From Streptomyces sp. NBC_01341 (GTDB taxonomy: Bacteria; Actinomycetota; Actinomycetes; Streptomycetales; Streptomycetaceae): a stretch of DNA of 64,000 bases. Below, piece by piece: positions 25,201 to 32,987 of this stretch. Both the position numbers and the translations under genes were made by a program. The stretch's first letter is position 1. Every line of letters begins with the position of its first letter. Location of the stretch: assembly GCF_035946055.1 (NCBI RefSeq), contig NZ_CP108364.1, positions 3,224,001 through 3,288,000 of the forward strand. Reading direction: 5' to 3'. The notes beneath the pieces were generated by a model that saw only the letters and a program-made list of their open reading frames with translations, ran no database searches and was not told the DNA's origin.

Positions 25201-28200
25201 ATGCGCGCCCGCAGTGTCTCGCGCAGCCCGTTGACCATGCCGTCATCGGTGTTCGCCATGCCGACGAATGGCGCGTGGCCCTGTTGCGGCCCGCGCGTGC
25301 GCCCGGCCTCGCCGCTCAGGGCCGTGTAGTGGCGGATCAGGTCCTGGTACGGGCGTGCGTCCACGGGGCGGGTGGCGTAGTAGTGGGTTGCCCTGCCCTC
25401 GGGGTGTTTGGCCAGGACGAGCACGTTCGTACTGGTCGCTGAGGGCATGGCGGTCCGCCGGCCGTCGGAATAGTCGACGATGCCGAAGTCGAGGGCGTGG
25501 CCCTCGGCGGCAAGCAGCACATGGATGACCTGTGGCAGGACGTCACCGAACTCGCCGTCCCACTGCTTGCGTCGGCCGAGCTTCGCGACGACGTGCCGGT
25601 GCAGGCGCGAGCCGGGCAGCAGGGCGGCTTCGCCTTCGGTGCCGTTGTCGAAGAAGAACCCGACGTGTTCCCAGACCTCCGGGCGGGCGAAGGCGGCGGC
25701 CACCGCGCTCCGAAGTTCCCCTACGGGGTCGGTACTGGTGTGCCGAGGGAACGCGGGGGCGACGTCGGCGAGCTGCTGCGGGGTGTAGGCGTAGTGGACG
25801 GTGACCAGGAGCGCGGACAGGAAACAGTCACCGTCGTCGGGTACCGATACCGGGGTCCGCTGCAGGGACTCCAACAGCTCGGCCTGCTCGGGGGTGACGG
25901 GGTAAGCCGCCGTGTGCTGGGCCGTGGTGTCCATCACCGCCTTCGGCCATGCCGTGTCCGGGGCGGCCTGAGGCACCGGCTCTGCATCAGAGGTGACCGC
26001 AGAGGCTCGCGGTGCTTGTGGCGAGAGGTGCCCGACGCCGGTGGGGGCGGTGTTCCCGAACGTGGAAGCCTGGCTCCGCCCGTCCGTGGCCACCTGGGTG
26101 TGCGGAGCCGATGACACGCTCACGGCCGAGGCCGTCCGGTTGCCGGCGGGCCGGGTCGTGCGGCCCCGGCGCTGAAGGGCGTGTACCGCCGCTGCCAGTA
26201 CATCAGCACGGATTCCGTCCTGGTCCCGGAAACGGGGTCCGAACGGTGCGCTCGTCGGGTACGGGCCCGGGGCCGGCCGTTCCTCGATCTGCGGGGACTC
26301 CCGCGGTGCCGTGTCCTGCGTGTGCGCGTCCGTGCCGGCGGTCGCCTGCCGGCTACGCGGCCCCACGGGTGCCTTCCGGCCCGTGGCGTCCGAGCGCGTG
26401 TTCCGCGCGCGCTGACCGGCCGAGGTGCCGGCCGCTGCGACGTCACGGGGCGGCTCCTCCCGCAGCGCGTCGGGTTCAGCTGACGTCGTCTTGCTCGTGC
26501 CGGCGGTCGCCTGCCGGCTCCGGGGTCCCGCGGGTGCCTTCCGGCCCGGTGTCGGTCCGGTCGTCCCGATCGCGTCCGGGTGTGTGCCGGGCACTCGGTC
26601 CCGCTGCCCGCCGGCAGGGGCGTCGGCAGAGGGCCACGAGGCGAGGGCCGCTTCGAGGCGCTCGACCTTGTCCTCTGAAGCGCCCGCGTGTCGCGCATCT
26701 GCGAGGGCCAGTTCCAGGCCCCGCCGCATCGGCTCATCCGTATGGGCGGTGAAGACAGTCGTGGAAAAGTCGCGAGACATGCCGAGATAGATGCGTCCAC
26801 GGGGATCAACGTAGACGATTTTGCCCATATCGATCTGGGAAGGATCGTTGGTCAACTGCACCACAGTGTTCGTCATGTGCCGGTCGACCATGTATTCGAG
26901 AAGCTCCACCTGCCCGTGAACCGAGTTCGGCGCTCCACCGAGCACAAAATACTGAAGGTTCTCCAGTTGACCCGGCTGGATCCTGTGCGGAGCGAACATC
27001 TCGGCCAGCTGCGTGAAGACGTCCTCGGGGGTCTCGGTGGCCGGCGGCCAGTGGTACACGGCGTTGTACCGGCGGCCCGCATAGGTCCCTGTCAGCCCCA
27101 CCGCCAGACACGGCTCCAACCCGCTCGTGCCGATGTAGTCGTCGACGACCAGGCGGCCTTCGTTCATTTCGACGTCGTGGTCGTCGCGAATTCTCCGCGC
27201 AATATCTTCGTACGCGCGGACATGGACGCCGCTACGGGATGTCATGCGTGGCAGAAGTTGGCCCAGCAAATCCCGGTAGAAATCATGAACCGTGGCTCCT
27301 CCTGTGGCACGACCACCACTCAGCCGGACCACCAGGTCATGCAATTGCTCCCCGGTTCCCTGCCAGTCGGCCCTGCCTTGCACGAGGTCTCGGATGACAT
27401 CGAGAGAAGGAGGCGGTGCCTCGATGTCCAAGTGTTCGGACACGTGATCGACCGCTTCGCGTAGCGTCAGAGGCCGACCGCTACCGCCGACAATTCTGAT
27501 ACCACTCGGGGAAGTCGCTCCGGACTGGAGCAGGTCGGCCAGGGCCGATGCCCGATCATCGAGACGTAGACTTGCAGCATATGGAGACAACCGGCCATGC
27601 GCATGCGCGATCGATTGCGGAGTGACGGCGAGCCGGACTCCGCGATTTCTGAGCAGGTTCGCCACTGCAGGAACCAGGTAATGGACTTTTGCCTCATCCA
27701 GTGGAATCCGGTCGAATCCGCTCGCCGCTCCTGCGGGTATCGGCCCCCCGAGGTCCCGGTAAGTATTCATCAGTAGCTGGAACTGCGCATCAGGGTACTG
27801 GCGACCGAAAACCATCGACGCCCCGAATTCCGCCACGAATTCATGCGGATTTTCCTCGGCGTACAGACTGACGCCTGAAATCGCCGAGACCTCCTGGGGT
27901 ACGCGCAGGTCGGCGTGATAGAGGTCGATGTACTTGTTCTGGTTGAATTGATAGTGCCAGAAATGAATCAGTTCGTGAACGACTGCAGCGACTCCCCTTT
28001 CTTCCATGACGTCATCGAACGCATAGGGAACCTCTTCATTCGGCGCACTCAGTGGACGCAACTCCGACGAGACGACGATGTTGTTGGGTGCGCTGAATTC
28101 CGCCAGCCCGTCGAACGCCTGTCCGCCCTCGTGACTCTCTTCCGTAACGTGCAGTACAGGGCCTGCCACTCCCCGAGTCGCGGTGACATTTATGCCTCGC

Positions 28201-29867
28201 GTGTAAAGAGGCAGATAGAACTGAACCGTCTCCCGGAGGTCCGGGAACCCGCTGGCCGCCATGATCGCCATGGCTCGGCGTACCGCACCCATGCGAAGCT
28301 GCACTGTGCGGTCGTCCGGATCGTAGATAAACGTCACACGGGTGCGTCCCACGGTTTCCTCGACACGAAGCAGGTCGGCCTGCGCGGAATTACCGTCCTC
28401 GTTGCTCCCCATGTCATGTCGCAGCAGATAGTTTTCGATCTCGGGGTATTTCCCCCAGAGCCCGGGTGTCATGAGCGTTCGCACGTGATGATCCGACAGT
28501 CCCGGATCCACCGTCACGCCGGAGTCATCCTGGTTGCGCCTCAGGGATTCCTGGAGGGTCGCAAGGCTGATAGCCAAGTACGCCTGTACAGCCGCACGGG
28601 ACAAGGTTCCGTCAGGATTGCGTGGGTATTGAGTGGAAAGCCACTGCGGAGGAGTACCGGACTGCCTGGCGAGATGTGCGGTCAACGCGGGATCACGGAG
28701 TGGCTGCGTGGGGAGGACCGCAGGCTGCATTCCGGGATAACCGTGCACGAATCCCGCGTTGGCGATGCCTCCCTGAACAGCCGGGTACATGCCCTGCCCC
28801 GGATATCCGTGGACGGAATGCACGGGAGGAATCCAAGCACCACCTCCTCCGTATGGAACAGCGGTACGACCCGTGCGGTTGGGAACGCCGTACTGATGAC
28901 TGCCGGCGCCGTCGACAAGTGCCCGGCCGGAGGCGGATTCCGTGTGCTCGGGGAGGGCGTCGGCGACGACTCGGGCGCTGCTGTCCACGACGACCGCGCG
29001 CGTTTCGACCGGTGCCATGACCGGGGGGACCGCGGTGAGTCGGTGGCCGTCCCTGGCGGTGAGGTCGATCCAGACAACCTCGGTCCGGGGAGCCTCTCCC
29101 TGGCTGCCGCCGCTGCCGGCAGCGGGGGGAAGGGCGTAGGCGGCGAAGGCGTGTCCCTTACCGGAGAGGCGTCGGGCAAGGACGAATGCGGCGGCGCCTG
29201 GACCTGTCCTGGCGAGAGCCTCTGCTACGTGGTCGAAGGAAGCGACGCTCTGCCAGCCCGGGCCGAGTGCTAGCGGGCCTTCCTGGGTGCGACCGTCCAG
29301 GACAGCGTCATCGACCGTGCGAGCCGGTGCGACTCCCTGCGGGAAGAGGTTGTCCCGCAGGGAGTGCAACAGGACAAGACACTCCTGTTCGGACATCTCG
29401 TGGGGGGACTGGACCGCTGAGCCCGACATCTCCTGGTCGCCCCTGGCGTCGTGGCGAGCCGCCACGACATCGCTGACCGCCTGCCGCAGACCCGGCCGGT
29501 CCCGGACCCGGGGTCCGCGTGGTTCCAGCCTCCGCCCCAGCGGGCCGGACTCGTCCGTTTCCCGGACCGTCTGCTCGTTCGCGATGCCGGCCGTCCCGAG
29601 ATCTCCGGCGGTGTGGAGCAGGGCCGCCTCCGGTGGCGGGGGCTGCCGCTCAGCGACGACCGCGCGTGCCTGGGTCAGCAGCTCGTCGAGGAGGTCCTGG
29701 TAGCTCCTCTTGAACTCCTCCCGGGTTGCCTGGACCAACCCCTCCTTCTCCGGGCCGACGACCCCCATGCCGTCCAGCCGCTGTGAGATCCACTCGTCCA
29801 CCGGCAAGCACGTCTTCTGGTATTGACCGGGCGGTGTGGGGGGCATGTCATTCCCGTCTTCAGGCAT
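22125..29867 (-). CDS. Giant 2,580-residue multi-domain protein with deamidase-, zinc-peptidase- and OTU-like modules and three HTH-like repeats
   Basis: No characterised homologue recognised. Visible parts: an N-terminal helical segment; a Cys/His/Asp module (ECLVLLHSLRDNLFPQG with Cys163, GKGHAFAAY with His239, VVWIDLTARDG with Asp268) like papain-fold glutamine deamidases of actinobacterial toxins; a Pro/Gly/Tyr-rich linker; a zinc-peptidase motif HELIH (631-635) with a candidate third ligand in HEFVAEFGAS (676 or 680); an uncharacterised region with PNSVHGQVELLEYMVDRHM; an OTU-like module (DDGDCFLSALL, Cys1348; THYYATRP, His1495); a linker; three HTH-like copies (about 1848-1931, 1955-2040, 2062-2140); and a unique C-terminus. 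No signal peptide, membrane span or TTA codon. The ATG at 29867 lies nine bases after GAGGG; the ATG at 29846 is an alternative. Its likely roles are secreted or injected effector, or phage/competitor defence. Confidence 0.8.
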   Translation of the reverse strand: MPEDGNDMPPTPPGQYQKTCLPVDEWISQRLDGMGVVGPEKEGLVQATREEFKRSYQDLLDELLTQARAVVAERQPPPPEAALLHTAGDLGTAGIANEQTVRETDESGPLGRRLEPRGPRVRDRPGLRQAVSDVVAARHDARGDQEMSGSAVQSPHEMSEQECLVLLHSLRDNLFPQGVAPARTVDDAVLDGRTQEGPLALGPGWQSVASFDHVAEALARTGPGAAAFVLARRLSGKGHAFAAYALPPAAGSGGSQGEAPRTEVVWIDLTARDGHRLTAVPPVMAPVETRAVVVDSSARVVADALPEHTESASGRALVDGAGSHQYGVPNRTGRTAVPYGGGGAWIPPVHSVHGYPGQGMYPAVQGGIANAGFVHGYPGMQPAVLPTQPLRDPALTAHLARQSGTPPQWLSTQYPRNPDGTLSRAAVQAYLAISLATLQESLRRNQDDSGVTVDPGLSDHHVRTLMTPGLWGKYPEIENYLLRHDMGSNEDGNSAQADLLRVEETVGRTRVTFIYDPDDRTVQLRMGAVRRAMAIMAASGFPDLRETVQFYLPLYTRGINVTATRGVAGPVLHVTEESHEGGQAFDGLAEFSAPNNIVVSSELRPLSAPNEEVPYAFDDVMEERGVAAVVHELIHFWHYQFNQNKYIDLYHADLRVPQEVSAISGVSLYAEENPHEFVAEFGASMVFGRQYPDAQFQLLMNTYRDLGGPIPAGAASGFDRIPLDEAKVHYLVPAVANLLRNRGVRLAVTPQSIAHAHGRLSPYAASLRLDDRASALADLLQSGATSPSGIRIVGGSGRPLTLREAVDHVSEHLDIEAPPPSLDVIRDLVQGRADWQGTGEQLHDLVVRLSGGRATGGATVHDFYRDLLGQLLPRMTSRSGVHVRAYEDIARRIRDDHDVEMNEGRLVVDDYIGTSGLEPCLAVGLTGTYAGRRYNAVYHWPPATETPEDVFTQLAEMFAPHRIQPGQLENLQYFVLGGAPNSVHGQVELLEYMVDRHMTNTVVQLTNDPSQIDMGKIVYVDPRGRIYLGMSRDFSTTVFTAHTDEPMRRGLELALADARHAGASEDKVERLEAALASWPSADAPAGGQRDRVPGTHPDAIGTTGPTPGRKAPAGPRSRQATAGTSKTTSAEPDALREEPPRDVAAAGTSAGQRARNTRSDATGRKAPVGPRSRQATAGTDAHTQDTAPRESPQIEERPAPGPYPTSAPFGPRFRDQDGIRADVLAAAVHALQRRGRTTRPAGNRTASAVSVSSAPHTQVATDGRSQASTFGNTAPTGVGHLSPQAPRASAVTSDAEPVPQAAPDTAWPKAVMDTTAQHTAAYPVTPEQAELLESLQRTPVSVPDDGDCFLSALLVTVHYAYTPQQLADVAPAFPRHTSTDPVGELRSAVAAAFARPEVWEHVGFFFDNGTEGEAALLPGSRLHRHVVAKLGRRKQWDGEFGDVLPQVIHVLLAAEGHALDFGIVDYSDGRRTAMPSATSTNVLVLAKHPEGRATHYYATRPVDARPYQDLIRHYTALSGEAGRTRGPQQGHAPFVGMANTDDGMVNGLRETLRARIEDAAGGMLTGDAARDDDRFAGPHLSPGPVSEFRRAVNGHLSRLNRPGLSIGLEEAAEYLREADGPDRTRPTGLAWKTAGRIAHQGKPLGLPGGAPSRQDRFQSSSSLFGGSPVPGPSRHTTPFPGLALPGTGRRALAAHAGSSPATQQHPQTEIQPSAPGTAVGPSHRPTPFDVDTRLPAYVSPQAAQVLGDLVNHTWHGPLPQAFSFERSGLPQLPESVVDGTLGIAAQDRNATYGRVFEHLRTTHGIASLSRHDILFLHQRHLLLQMPRVHASSGEPAHAQRTALSVFPPFAVRRSIREQTRKSQKYVADLVGVAHSSLHTWETTDILPRHADIETKYLAVLYVFADASRHQEEWYVSAARDARVQEAVGHLLPMEHPSPAETVRTAREPLGILPGQHGVRKSIRERAEKSKQYVADFVGVPLSYVSRWESGTKPSADSAKKYAAVLYVNAEASRHGEDWYRAAADDPEVQEEVRRFLSWSNARAPETSYVGVAEDLSRILPDPAIRRRIRNSRNKTAKYFGSLAGVSDQSILRYEEGRIPRQSNIAKQYAAVLYMYAGADEHGKDWYRAAADDPQVQAEVRRLTGTPIGRSPAHSRGPAEVPPMAGSSSAQPMMYQDEVDAQFAAWGLHTGGTRSLGSQSSYPSDSAYQQYPYVGRADTSDAMRWGLERALAEARTSASPDRAHISELKKALTRWYKGATAAIQVDSPPGTTAQTPNVPAPGVRRDADTERSEAGHSREGSDGVVPGPGSEFRGALNAEPAGLDVRPGDARTDARTKGTDTGRTAEPPTYAGTPDAKAGRDGYAVSAPQKSPADMTGAASAQSPGPGLLAFLDAPRSTGAVSPRPGAETRGVTTSAQTEAPASREAVPGPEAGQAMDPGGASASKWLGDLLDRLKEEVRPAVRVWGRAAADHAGVLKNILTAPGSRSLVFGAAWDDPRWVLNMGGTVRWFTLDAQPVPTPDFADGLFASIDIDHHGQLTGPAQQTLHKSAARAQDWAKTGFCDLNLGVSLPTVIGWRTPKE

Positions 29868-29891
29868 ACGAGTGTGCCCTCAGGCTATTGG

Positions 29892-29911
29892 ATACTTGAC
29901 ACGAGAAGTAT
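29892..29911. promoter_or_regulatory. Inverted repeat upstream of the giant gene
   Basis: ATACTT-N8-AAGTAT, 25 bases before the start codon of the giant gene, in an AT-rich patch that is rare in this genome. It is a candidate operator or core promoter element; the regulator is unknown. Confidence 0.4.
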
Positions 29912-30020
29912 TTGGCCAGCCCAGCCGGCCAGTGAGACGCTGCGACGAGCCGCCGGCTCCGAACCCCCGGCACCCGGGCCACGCCCCGCTCGCCCCGGCG
30001 AAACGCGCGGCAGAGTCCCC

Positions 30021-30599
30021 TCAGCCCAGTGCCTCGTCCAGCAGCCGCGCCCACTGGGCGACCACTCTCTCCCGCCGGGCCCTGTCGTCCGTCAGCACGT
30101 TGGCGAGGCCCAGGCCGCGGGCCATGTCGAGGAGGCCCTGGACCGTCTCGCGGACGCCGGGGCGCTCCTCGTCGGCGCCGAGGAGTGCGACGGCGATGCG
30201 GTGGGTCTCGCGGCCCACCCGCGCCTCCAGTTCGGTGACGCGGGGCCGGAGCTGGTCCTCGTTGGAGGCCGCGACCCAGAGCTGGAGCGCCGCGCGGAAA
30301 AGTGGCCCCGTGTAGAGGTCGACGAGTGCGGCGATCACCGCCGCGCGGCCCTGGACGGGAAGGGCGCGCAGTGCGGCGGAACGTTCTTCGGCGACGTACT
30401 CGACGGCGCCGGTGAACAGGTCCTCGCGGGTCGGGAAGTGGTGCTGGGCGGCGCCCCGCGATACCCCGGCGTGCTCGGCGACGACGGTGACCGTGGAGCC
30501 TGCCCAGCCGTGTTCGGCGAGGCAGGCCACCGCTGACGCCAGGAGTCGCTGCCGGGTGGCGCGGCTCCGGTCCTGCTTAGGGGTCGTCACAGCACCCAT
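30021..30599 (-). CDS. TetR-family transcriptional regulator
   Basis: A 192-residue TetR repressor. The N-terminal HTH is RATRQRLLASAVACLAEHGW, then VSRGAAQHHFPTREDLF; the C-terminal ligand-binding domain is helical. It is the last gene of the acyl-CoA operon and overlaps the enoyl-CoA hydratase stop. The ATG at 30599 overlaps by 13 bases, and a GTG at 30590 would give the common GTGA overlap. It probably represses the operon and is released by an acyl-CoA intermediate, as in many actinobacterial catabolic TetR systems; this is inferred from position. Confidence 0.9.
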   Translation of the reverse strand: MGAVTTPKQDRSRATRQRLLASAVACLAEHGWAGSTVTVVAEHAGVSRGAAQHHFPTREDLFTGAVEYVAEERSAALRALPVQGRAAVIAALVDLYTGPLFRAALQLWVAASNEDQLRPRVTELEARVGRETHRIAVALLGADEERPGVRETVQGLLDMARGLGLANVLTDDRARRERVVAQWARLLDEALG

Positions 30600-31321
30600 G
30601 CGGGATCCCGTCGTTCCAGGAAGGCCGTCATCCCCTCCCGTGCCTCGTCGGAGGCGAAGAGCGCGGCCGAGCGGGCGATGAGGTCTTCGGCGTGACTGTC
30701 GAAACTCCGCAGCACACTAGCCGTGACCAGCTCCTTCGATGCCGCCAGCCCCTGCGGGGAGGCCCTGCGGAGCCCGTCCAGTACCGGTACGAGCGCCTTG
30801 TCCACGTCCTCGGCCGCGATGCTCACCAGGCCGATCCGGGCGGCTTCCGCCCCGTCGAACCGCTCCCCGGTGAGGTAGTAGCGGGAGGCCGCCCGCGGGT
30901 CGAGGCGCGGCAGCAGGGGCAGGGAGATCACGGCGGGGGCGAGGCCCAGCCGTGACTCGGTGAGGGCGAAGGTGGCGTCCGGTCCGGCCGCGGAGATGTC
31001 GCACGCACCGAGGAGGCCGAGGCCGCCGGCCCTGACGTGGCCGGTGACCCTGGCCACGACGGGCTTGGGCAGCGCCACGATCGCCCGCATCAGACCGACG
31101 AAGGCCGCCGGTTCGGGGGGTGCGGTCAGGTCGGCGCCCGCGCAGAACGTGTTGCCGGTGTGCGTGAGGACGACGGCCCGCACCGCGTCGTCGTCCGCGC
31201 ATCCCGCCAGGGCCTCGGACAGCTCGCCGACCAGGCGCGCGGAGAGCGCGTTGCGGTTGGCCGGCGAGTCGAGGGTGAGCGTGGTGACGCCACGGTCGTG
31301 GACCACGGGTGCCAGGGTCAT
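30587..31321 (-). CDS. Enoyl-CoA hydratase/isomerase family protein
   Basis: A 244-residue crotonase-fold enzyme. Conserved segments are TLDSPANRNALSARLVGELS, the oxyanion-hole region THTGNTFCAGADLTAPP and HVRAGGLGLLGACDISAA. Members hydrate 2-enoyl-CoAs or, in leucine/terpene pathways, glutaconyl-CoA intermediates. Its position in an operon with a biotin-dependent carboxylase suggests a 3-methylglutaconyl- or isohexenylglutaconyl-CoA hydratase role. The start overlaps the ligase stop (ATGA at 31318-31321). Confidence 0.88.
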   Translation of the reverse strand: MTLAPVVHDRGVTTLTLDSPANRNALSARLVGELSEALAGCADDDAVRAVVLTHTGNTFCAGADLTAPPEPAAFVGLMRAIVALPKPVVARVTGHVRAGGLGLLGACDISAAGPDATFALTESRLGLAPAVISLPLLPRLDPRAASRYYLTGERFDGAEAARIGLVSIAAEDVDKALVPVLDGLRRASPQGLAASKELVTASVLRSFDSHAEDLIARSAALFASDEAREGMTAFLERRDPAWVL

Positions 31322-32895
31322 CGCTGCTTCTCCCGGTCGCGCAGCTCGCGCCGCAGGATCTTGCCGGACACCGCGCGGGGCACGGCCTCGATGAACTCCA
31401 CCTGTCTGACCTTCTTGTACGGGGAGACCCGCTCGGCGACGTAGGCGATGACGTCGTCCTCGGTGAGGCCTCCCGCCACGGGCTGCCGCACCAGGAAGGC
31501 CTTGGGGACCTCGTTGCCGTCGGCGTCGTAGACCCCGATGACGGCGGCGTCGGCTATCCCGGCGTGGGTCAGCAGGAGCGCCTCCAGGTCGGCGGGTGCC
31601 ACCTGGTAGCCCTTGTACTTGATGAGTTCCTTGACCCGGTCGACGACGTACAGCCAGCCGTTCGCGTCGACCCGGCCGACGTCCCCGGTGTGCAGCCAGC
31701 CCTCGGTGTCGATCATGGCGTCGGTCGCGTCGGGGCGGCCGAGGTACCCCTTCATCACCTGGGGCCCCCGGATGAGGATCTCGCCGTCGGTGCCGGACCC
31801 GACGTCGGTGCCGGGGTCGGTCAGCGAGACGATCCGCATCTCCGTGCCGGGCAGCAGCTTCCCGACGGCTCCGGGCGGCGGGTTCTCCGCGTCGAGGGGC
31901 ACGACGTGGGTGCCGGGCGAGAGTTCCGTCATGCCGTACGCCTGGCGTACGGCGGGCAGGCCGAGCCGCGACGAGCAGGCCGCCGCGAGTTCGGCGTCCA
32001 GCGGGGCGGCCGCGCTGACGATGTACTCCAGCGACGACAGGTCGTAGTCGCCCACCAGCGGGTGCTTCGCGAGGGCCAGCACGATGGGCGGTGCGACGTA
32101 CAGGCCGGTGATCCGGTGCTCCTGGATCGTCTCCAGGAACTGCGCGAGGTCGAAGCGGGGCAGGACGACGACCGTGGCGCCGTAGCGCAGCGGCCCGTTC
32201 ATGAGGGCGGTCAGCCCGTAGATGTGGAAGAAGGGGAGCACGGCCAGGATGCGGTCGCGCTGCCCGAGGGGGACGAAGGGCCGCAGTTGCTCCAGGTTGG
32301 TGGCGATGGAGCGGTGCGTGAGCATGACGCCCTTGGGCGTGCCGGTGGTCCCCGAGGAGTACGGGAGTACGGCGATGTCCTCCGCCGGGTCGAACGCGAT
32401 GGCGGGTTCGGGCGCCGTGGAGCCGAGCATCTCCAGGACGGACGTGTGCCCCTCGGCCTGGTCGCAGACGTAGATCTGTTCGATGCCCCCGGCGATCTCC
32501 GCCGCCCGGCGGGCGACGTCCAGGAGTGGGGAGACGGTGACGATCCAGCGCGCGGCCGAGTCCTGGAGCTGTTTCGCGAACTCCTCGGGTGTGGCGAGCG
32601 GGTGGATGGTGGTGACGGTGGCGCCCGCCCTCGTCGCCCCGTAGAAGACGGGTGGGTAGGCGATCGTGTTGGGGCTGTGCAGGGCGAGCACATCGCCCTT
32701 GCGCAGCCCGGCCGCGGCGAGGTACGCCGCGATCCGCCGGTGGAAGGTGTCGAGCTGGGCGTACGTCACGCTCATCCCGTTGGTGCCGTCGATCAGGGCG
32801 GGCGTGTCACCGAAGTCCGCGGCGTTCCCGAGGACTGCTTCGTGGATGGGTCTTTCGAGGGGCTGGACGTCTGCGTACTCGCTGTGGAACACCAT
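31318..32895 (-). CDS. Acyl-CoA ligase of the 4-coumarate-CoA ligase family
   Basis: A 525-residue adenylate-forming enzyme activating a carboxylic acid to its CoA thioester. Visible motifs are the P-loop-like PYSSGTTGTPKGVMLTH, the TGDVGRVDANGW segment, the hinge VDRVKELIKYKGYQV and the C-terminal catalytic Lys in RAVSGKILRREL. The family spans aromatic and medium-chain acids; here the operon favours a branched or terpenoid acid. The ATG at 32895 follows a short gap after the dehydrogenase gene. The stop overlaps the hydratase start. Confidence 0.9.
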   Translation of the reverse strand: MVFHSEYADVQPLERPIHEAVLGNAADFGDTPALIDGTNGMSVTYAQLDTFHRRIAAYLAAAGLRKGDVLALHSPNTIAYPPVFYGATRAGATVTTIHPLATPEEFAKQLQDSAARWIVTVSPLLDVARRAAEIAGGIEQIYVCDQAEGHTSVLEMLGSTAPEPAIAFDPAEDIAVLPYSSGTTGTPKGVMLTHRSIATNLEQLRPFVPLGQRDRILAVLPFFHIYGLTALMNGPLRYGATVVVLPRFDLAQFLETIQEHRITGLYVAPPIVLALAKHPLVGDYDLSSLEYIVSAAAPLDAELAAACSSRLGLPAVRQAYGMTELSPGTHVVPLDAENPPPGAVGKLLPGTEMRIVSLTDPGTDVGSGTDGEILIRGPQVMKGYLGRPDATDAMIDTEGWLHTGDVGRVDANGWLYVVDRVKELIKYKGYQVAPADLEALLLTHAGIADAAVIGVYDADGNEVPKAFLVRQPVAGGLTEDDVIAYVAERVSPYKKVRQVEFIEAVPRAVSGKILRRELRDREKQR

Positions 32896-32987
32896 GGCGG
32901 TCCCCTTCGACGCGGGTGGAGAGCCAGAATCGCCCCTGCGGGGGCGGATGGGGAGACCCGGGAGCGACCGGAATCACCGGTACGGCC

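Noticed and set aside
22125-29867. bldA (TTA codon) control of the giant gene
   Set aside because: I checked the TAA triplets I could find on the plus strand in this interval and none is in the codon frame, so no TTA codon was found.
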